DNA of 33,550 nucleotides from JBOGIG01 sp050742455. Lineage in GTDB: Bacteria > Actinomycetota > Acidimicrobiia > Acidimicrobiales > JBOGIG01. The notes under the pieces were generated by a model that did no database searches, had not been told where the DNA came from, and saw only the letters and a list, made by a program, of their open reading frames with translations. Positions 30,911 through 33,550 of the stretch are shown here, in pieces; position 1 is the stretch's first letter, and each line of letters opens with the position of its first letter. Where the stretch lies: contig JBOGIG010000088.1 of NCBI GenBank assembly GCA_050742455.1, positions 1 through 33,550 on the forward strand, read 5' to 3'. The position numbers and the translations under genes were made by a program.

Positions 30911-31660
30911 GTGCCAGTTCTTGTCGTGCTCCCCACCTATAACGAGGTCGAGAACATCGCCGAAGTCCTGCGCCGGATCCGTGAGGCCGATGCCACCATG
31001 CACGTCCTGGTCGTCGACGATGCCAGCCCTGACGGCACGGCGGCAGAGGCCGAGAGATTGGGGGCGGTCTCTGGCGGGGTTGATGTGCTGCGCCGACCGG
31101 CCAAGTCGGGGTTGGGGAGCGCTTACCGGGACGGATTTGCCTGGGGTCTGGAGCGGGGATTCGACGTGCTGGTCGAGATGGACTCCGACTTGTCCCATGA
31201 CCCGGCCACCTTGGTCGATCTGGTGGCTCCCATCTCGGAGGGGGCGGACCTGGTGGTGGGATCCCGATACGTACCCGGTGGATCGATCCCGGCTTGGTCC
31301 CCGCACCGCAAGGCTTTGTCCCGAGCCGGGAATGTCTATGCCGCCTTCATGCTGGGCATGGCGGTCAAGGACATGACCTCGGGGTTCAGGGCTTACTCGG
31401 GGGCGATTCTGGGGCGGATCGACATGGGGGTGGTGCGAGCCGACGGATACGGCTTCCAGATCGAGATGGCCTACCTGGTTGCTCAAGCCGGGGGACTGGT
31501 CACCGAGATCCCGATCCGCTTCGTCGATCGGGTGCGCGGCCAGTCCAAGATGTCGATGCGCATCGTGGTCGAAGCGCTGGGGTTGGTCACCTGGTGGGGT
31601 CTGCGCCGTCTGGTGCGGGTGCGACCAAGGTCTGCAGATGTCGCACGAGCGCCTCGTTGA
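30911..31660 (+). CDS. Polyprenol monophosphomannose synthase (GT2, DPM1-like)
   Basis: A 249-residue family 2 glycosyltransferase that transfers a sugar, typically mannose from GDP-mannose, to polyprenyl phosphate at the cytoplasmic face of the membrane. Motifs: VVLPTYNEVENI at 5-16, nucleotide-binding DDASPDGT at 36-43, metal-binding DSD at 91-93 within EMDSDLSHDP, GSRYVPGG, and SGFRAYSGAIL. The C-terminal segment has the DPM1-type RVRGQSKMS. It has neither a C-terminal membrane domain nor the N-terminal acyltransferase of mycobacterial Ppm1 fusions. The start is GTG 30911. The last 74 nt overlap the convergent marR gene. Confidence 0.88.
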   Translation: MPVLVVLPTYNEVENIAEVLRRIREADATMHVLVVDDASPDGTAAEAERLGAVSGGVDVLRRPAKSGLGSAYRDGFAWGLERGFDVLVEMDSDLSHDPATLVDLVAPISEGADLVVGSRYVPGGSIPAWSPHRKALSRAGNVYAAFMLGMAVKDMTSGFRAYSGAILGRIDMGVVRADGYGFQIEMAYLVAQAGGLVTEIPIRFVDRVRGQSKMSMRIVVEALGLVTWWGLRRLVRVRPRSADVARAPR

Positions 31661-32075
31661 CGCTCGCCAAGGCCAGCAGCTGATCCTTGGAGAGCTGATC
31701 GAAAACATGGGTGCGGACCGACTCGACATGGCCGTGTGAGGCCCGGTCCAACACGGCGAAGCCCCCGTCGGTGAGGACGGCCAAGGCGCCCCTTTTGTCG
31801 TTGGGACAGCGTTCCCGGCGTACCCATTCGAATTCGACCAGGCGATCCACGGCGTGGGAGATCCGGCTGCGCGAGGAGGTGGACCGGCTGGCCAGCTCGC
31901 TCATGCGCATGCACCACTCGGGCGCCTCGGACAGCCGGACCAGGATCTCATAGTAGGTGTGGGGTAGGCCGGCCTCCTTTTGCATTTCGCGGTCCAACTG
32001 GTTGAAAAGCATCTGATGGGCAGTCAGGAAGGATCTCCAGATTCTCTGCTCGTCGTCGTTCAGCCATCGCGTCAC
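31587..32075 (-). CDS. MarR-family transcriptional regulator
   Basis: A 162-residue MarR-type repressor. The winged helix-turn-helix covers about 40-110: TYYEILVRLSEAPEWCMRMS, then ELASRSTSSRSRISHAVDRL as recognition region, and a wing with RRERCPNDKRGALAVLT. A dimerization helix follows (HVFDQLSKDQLLALASVNEAL). The start is GTG 32075, six nt downstream of TAGACT, suggesting a leaderless message. Its own upstream region and that of the divergent yceI gene share TTGA-N4-TCAA boxes, so it very likely controls itself and yceI. MarR/yceI pairs are frequent in Actinobacteria. The ligand is unknown. The 3' end overlaps the mannosyltransferase by 74 nt. Confidence 0.92.
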   Translation of the reverse strand: MTRWLNDDEQRIWRSFLTAHQMLFNQLDREMQKEAGLPHTYYEILVRLSEAPEWCMRMSELASRSTSSRSRISHAVDRLVEFEWVRRERCPNDKRGALAVLTDGGFAVLDRASHGHVESVRTHVFDQLSKDQLLALASVNEALVRHLQTLVAPAPDGADPTR

Positions 32076-32081
32076 GTCAAC

Positions 32082-32087
32082 AGTCTA
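32082..32087 (-). promoter_or_regulatory. Candidate -10 box of marR
   Basis: On the minus strand TAGACT lies 6 nt before the marR GTG, as expected for a leaderless transcript. The minus-strand TTGAGC at 32107-32102 could be a -35 element at a short 14-nt spacing. It is part of the palindrome proposed as operator. Confidence 0.45.
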
Positions 32088-32095
32088 GGGAGTGA

Positions 32096-32107
32096 TTGAG
32101 CGCTCAA
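32096..32107. promoter_or_regulatory. Proposed MarR operator O1
   Basis: TTGAGCGCTCAA is a perfect 12-bp palindrome, 20 bp upstream of the marR start and next to its -10 box. Size and symmetry fit a MarR dimer site, and binding here would block marR transcription. Two related boxes precede yceI. Confidence 0.6.
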
Positions 32108-32185
32108 GGAGGGTTTACCCGAGCCCAACCCGGGAATGCTTTCGCCGGGAGAACCGTCGAGGAATATTTTGCCCTGAAAGGTAGT

Positions 32186-32197
32186 TGAAGACTCAAT
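32186..32197. promoter_or_regulatory. Proposed MarR operator O2 at the yceI promoter
   Basis: TTGAAGACTCAA keeps the TTGA-N4-TCAA arms of O1 exactly. Its first six bases could also serve as the yceI -35 element, with TAGACC at 32207-32212 as -10 after a short 15-nt spacer. This would allow repression by occlusion. Confidence 0.55.
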
Positions 32198-32223
32198 GAA
32201 TGTGCTAGACCAAGTCAGATAGT

Positions 32224-32235
32224 TGAAAGTTCTAT
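32224..32235. promoter_or_regulatory. Proposed MarR operator O3, imperfect
   Basis: TTGAAAGTTCTA differs from TTGA-N4-TCAA at one arm base. It lies 38 bp after O2 and just before the yceI ribosome-binding site. Both O2 and O3 are preceded by TAG, giving an 8-bp direct repeat TAGTTGAA. Confidence 0.4.
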
Positions 32236-32252
32236 AACAAAGGAGAGCCATC

Positions 32253-32822
32253 ATGGCCAATGCCCTCGACATCACAAAGCCCATTCCCGACTACGTCGCG
32301 GGAACCTGGGACATCGATCCAGTTCACTCCGACGTGTCCTTCACCGTTCGCCACATGATGGTGAGCAAGGTCAGGGGCAACTTCAAGTCATTCTCGGGCC
32401 AGATCATCACGGCCGAGAATCCCTTGGCCTCGTCGGTCACGGCCGAGGTCGACCTGGGTTCGATCGATACAGGAAATATCGACCGGGACAATCACCTGCG
32501 CTCGGCCGACTTCTTCGAGTCCGACGCCAACCCCAAGATGACATTTCGTTCCACGGGCATCAAGGCCTCGGGAGACGACTTCATCCTGGACGGGGAGCTC
32601 ACCATCAAGGGCATTACCCGCAGCCTGCCCCTCCAGGTCGAGGTAAATGGCCTGGGGCCCGATGCCTACGGCGGCACACGGGTGGGCTTTTCGGCTACCG
32701 GAGAGATCAACCGCAAGGACTTCGGCGTTAATTTCAACGCCACCATGGAGACCGGTGGGGTAGTGGTGGCCGACCGGGTGAACTTGCACCTGGAAATCGA
32801 AGCGGTCCTGAAGACCGCCTGA
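32253..32822 (+). CDS. YceI family protein (polyisoprenoid-binding-like lipocalin fold)
   Basis: A 189-residue YceI-family protein. Members form an extended beta-barrel that can bind isoprenoid chains. Typical segments: GTWDIDPVHSDVSFTVRHMM (residues 17-36), VTAEVDLGSIDTGNIDRDNH, LRSADFFESDANPKMTF, LTIKGITRSL, and GFSATGEINRKDFGVNF. There is no signal peptide, unlike the E. coli protein, so this one is probably cytoplasmic, as are many actinobacterial members. The start ATG is supported by AAAGGAGA at 32240-32247. It is divergent from marR and preceded by two proposed MarR boxes; a stem-loop follows the stop codon. Confidence 0.93.
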   Translation: MANALDITKPIPDYVAGTWDIDPVHSDVSFTVRHMMVSKVRGNFKSFSGQIITAENPLASSVTAEVDLGSIDTGNIDRDNHLRSADFFESDANPKMTFRSTGIKASGDDFILDGELTIKGITRSLPLQVEVNGLGPDAYGGTRVGFSATGEINRKDFGVNFNATMETGGVVVADRVNLHLEIEAVLKTA

Positions 32823-32828
32823 CGGAGC

Positions 32829-32866
32829 GAGGGCTACATCGGTTCGGCCGGGTCGATGTAGCCCTC
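32829..32866 (+). terminator. Stem-loop downstream of yceI
   Basis: GAGGGCTACATCG (32829-32841) and CGATGTAGCCCTC (32854-32866) form a perfect 13-bp stem with a 12-nt loop, 6 nt after the yceI stop. There is no U-tract. Position and strength suggest a transcription terminator separating yceI from the next gene. Confidence 0.75.
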
Positions 32867-32914
32867 TGGCTCGCGCAAGAATCAGAATGTTTGTTCCAGA
32901 TCAAAGGAGCAGTC

Positions 32915-33451
32915 GTGGCCATAGTGCGTCTAAATCATGCTGTGCTCTTCGTGGGCGATGCCGAGCGCTCGGCTCGATTTTACGAGGACGTACTCGGGTT
33001 CCGTCGGCTCGATCTGTTGGACGCAATTCCCGGGGCGGTGTTCCTTCAGGCCCAGGGGTCAACCAATGACCACGACCTCGGATTGTTCTCCGTTGGCGAG
33101 TCTGGTGATCGGCTGCCAACGGGCGGGCGGACCGTCGGTTTGTACCACTTGGCCTGGGAAGTCGACACCTTAGAGGAGCTGGGCAGGCTGGCCGAAAAGC
33201 TCAAGGGGGCGGGAGCCCTGGTCGGAGCGAGCGATCACGGTACGACAAAGAGCCTCTACGGCCGCGACCTCGACGGAATCGAGTTCGAGGTGCAATGGAT
33301 GGTTCCCCTCGATCTGTTGGATACACAGGCCCTGGCCGCCAGCCGGATCATCAGCCCGCTCGATCTGGAATCAGAAAAGGCGCGCTACGGTCCGACGACG
33401 CTCGGAGGGGTGGGCAAGTCCAGCCCAGCATCGGTGGCGAAGCCTGCATAG
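32915..33451 (+). CDS. VOC-superfamily protein (glyoxalase / extradiol dioxygenase fold)
   Basis: A 178-residue protein from GTG 32915, with AAAGGAG at 32902-32908. A TTG at 32891 is also in frame but lies upstream of this site. Two beta-alpha-beta-beta-beta modules are recognisable: LNHAVLFVGDAERSARFYED with LGFRRLD at the N-terminus, and GLYHLAWEVDTLEELGRLAE with GRDLDGIEFEVQW later. The histidines in NHAV and YHLAW and the glutamate in GIEFEVQW match the usual metal ligands. A catalytic metalloenzyme is therefore possible, but the substrate cannot be predicted. The last 40 residues are an extension outside the fold, ending in a region whose DNA is tandemly duplicated across the stop codon. 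Confidence 0.87.
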   Translation: MAIVRLNHAVLFVGDAERSARFYEDVLGFRRLDLLDAIPGAVFLQAQGSTNDHDLGLFSVGESGDRLPTGGRTVGLYHLAWEVDTLEELGRLAEKLKGAGALVGASDHGTTKSLYGRDLDGIEFEVQWMVPLDLLDTQALAASRIISPLDLESEKARYGPTTLGGVGKSSPASVAKPA

Positions 33452-33485
33452 GGCGGGCAAGTCCAGCCCAGCATCGGTGGCGAAG
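33412..33485 (+). repeat. Tandem duplication across the end of the VOC gene
   Basis: A 31-bp string beginning GGGCAAGTCCAGCCC is found at 33412-33442 and again at 33455-33485, identical, with a 43-bp period. The first copy encodes the last residues of the VOC protein (GKSSPASVAK); the second lies after its stop codon. The period is not a multiple of three. Confidence 0.93.
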
Positions 33486-33490
33486 GCTAA

Positions 33491-33550
33491 ATGGGGGCCG
33501 ATCAGCCTGCGATGCCGTGGTTGGACAGGGTACCGACCTTCCACCCCAGC
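33491..33550 (+). CDS. Possible start of a further gene, cut by the window edge
   Basis: An ATG at 33491, with GAAGG 3 nt upstream, opens a frame that stays open for the remaining 20 codons (it reads MGADQPAMPWLDRVPTFHPS). Twenty codons are too few to assign a family or to exclude chance in GC-rich DNA. Confidence 0.3.
   Translation, partial: MGADQPAMPWLDRVPTFHPS

Noticed and set aside
1..33550. tRNA, rRNA, insertion sequence or prophage genes
   Set aside because: No cloverleaf-like gene, transposase, integrase or phage structural motif was recognised in the gaps or frames by eye; a dedicated scan could still find a small RNA.

Overview
The window is GC-rich, densely coded DNA from an actinobacterium, most likely of the class Acidimicrobiia or a close relative. 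This is inferred from three things: the gene order (yajC tail)-secD-secF-apt-rel-hisS-aspS-rarA-alaS-ruvX-mltG-aroE, the type IV pilus motor genes following aroE, and a secreted protein built of 'GYWLVASDGG' repeats of a kind I associate with Acidimicrobiia. No tRNA, rRNA, CRISPR array, transposase or phage gene was found. Many genes start at GTG. Several have no Shine-Dalgarno sequence but a TANNNT box 6-8 nt before the start codon, as expected for leaderless mRNAs.

Positions 1-16447 form one long co-directional housekeeping block on the + strand. It covers the Sec accessory complex (end of a probable YajC, SecD, SecF), adenine salvage (Apt), (p)ppGpp metabolism (bifunctional Rel), three aminoacyl-tRNA synthetases (HisRS, AspRS, AlaRS), replication-fork maintenance (RarA), two small membrane proteins, RuvX, the glycan terminase MltG and shikimate dehydrogenase AroE. 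Most junctions are ATGA overlaps or gaps of a few bases. Positions 16569-21178 carry pilB, pilT and pilC, the motor and platform of a type IV pilus. PilT has an extra N-terminal MshEN-like domain. No pilin, prepilin peptidase or pilMNO follows.

Positions 21391-24562 hold an accessory cassette of exported or poorly understood proteins: a 92-aa Tat-signal protein, a DUF4331 protein, a small protein that follows in the same frame after a single TAG, and a secreted protein of six 42-residue repeats (predicted six-bladed propeller). Two hairpins separate it from a convergent mscS gene.

Positions 24696-31660 are mostly envelope genes: MscS, RodA (SEDS), a bifunctional-nuclease-domain protein, a minus-strand operon of a YbhN-like membrane protein, a crotonase-fold enzyme and an FtsW-like SEDS protein, and a divergent polyprenol-phosphate mannosyltransferase. 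Positions 31587-33451 contain a divergent marR/yceI pair with three TTGA-N4-TCAA-type boxes between them, then a VOC-family (glyoxalase/extradiol dioxygenase fold) gene. A further gene may begin at 33491.

The points most worth a second look are the Tat/DUF4331/propeller cassette with its odd translation signals, the MshEN-PilT fusion, the MarR box set, the crotonase whose active site points to an isomerase, the recurrent frame-preserving 15/18-bp tandem expansions in otherwise conserved proteins, and two tiny ATGA-linked leader ORFs.
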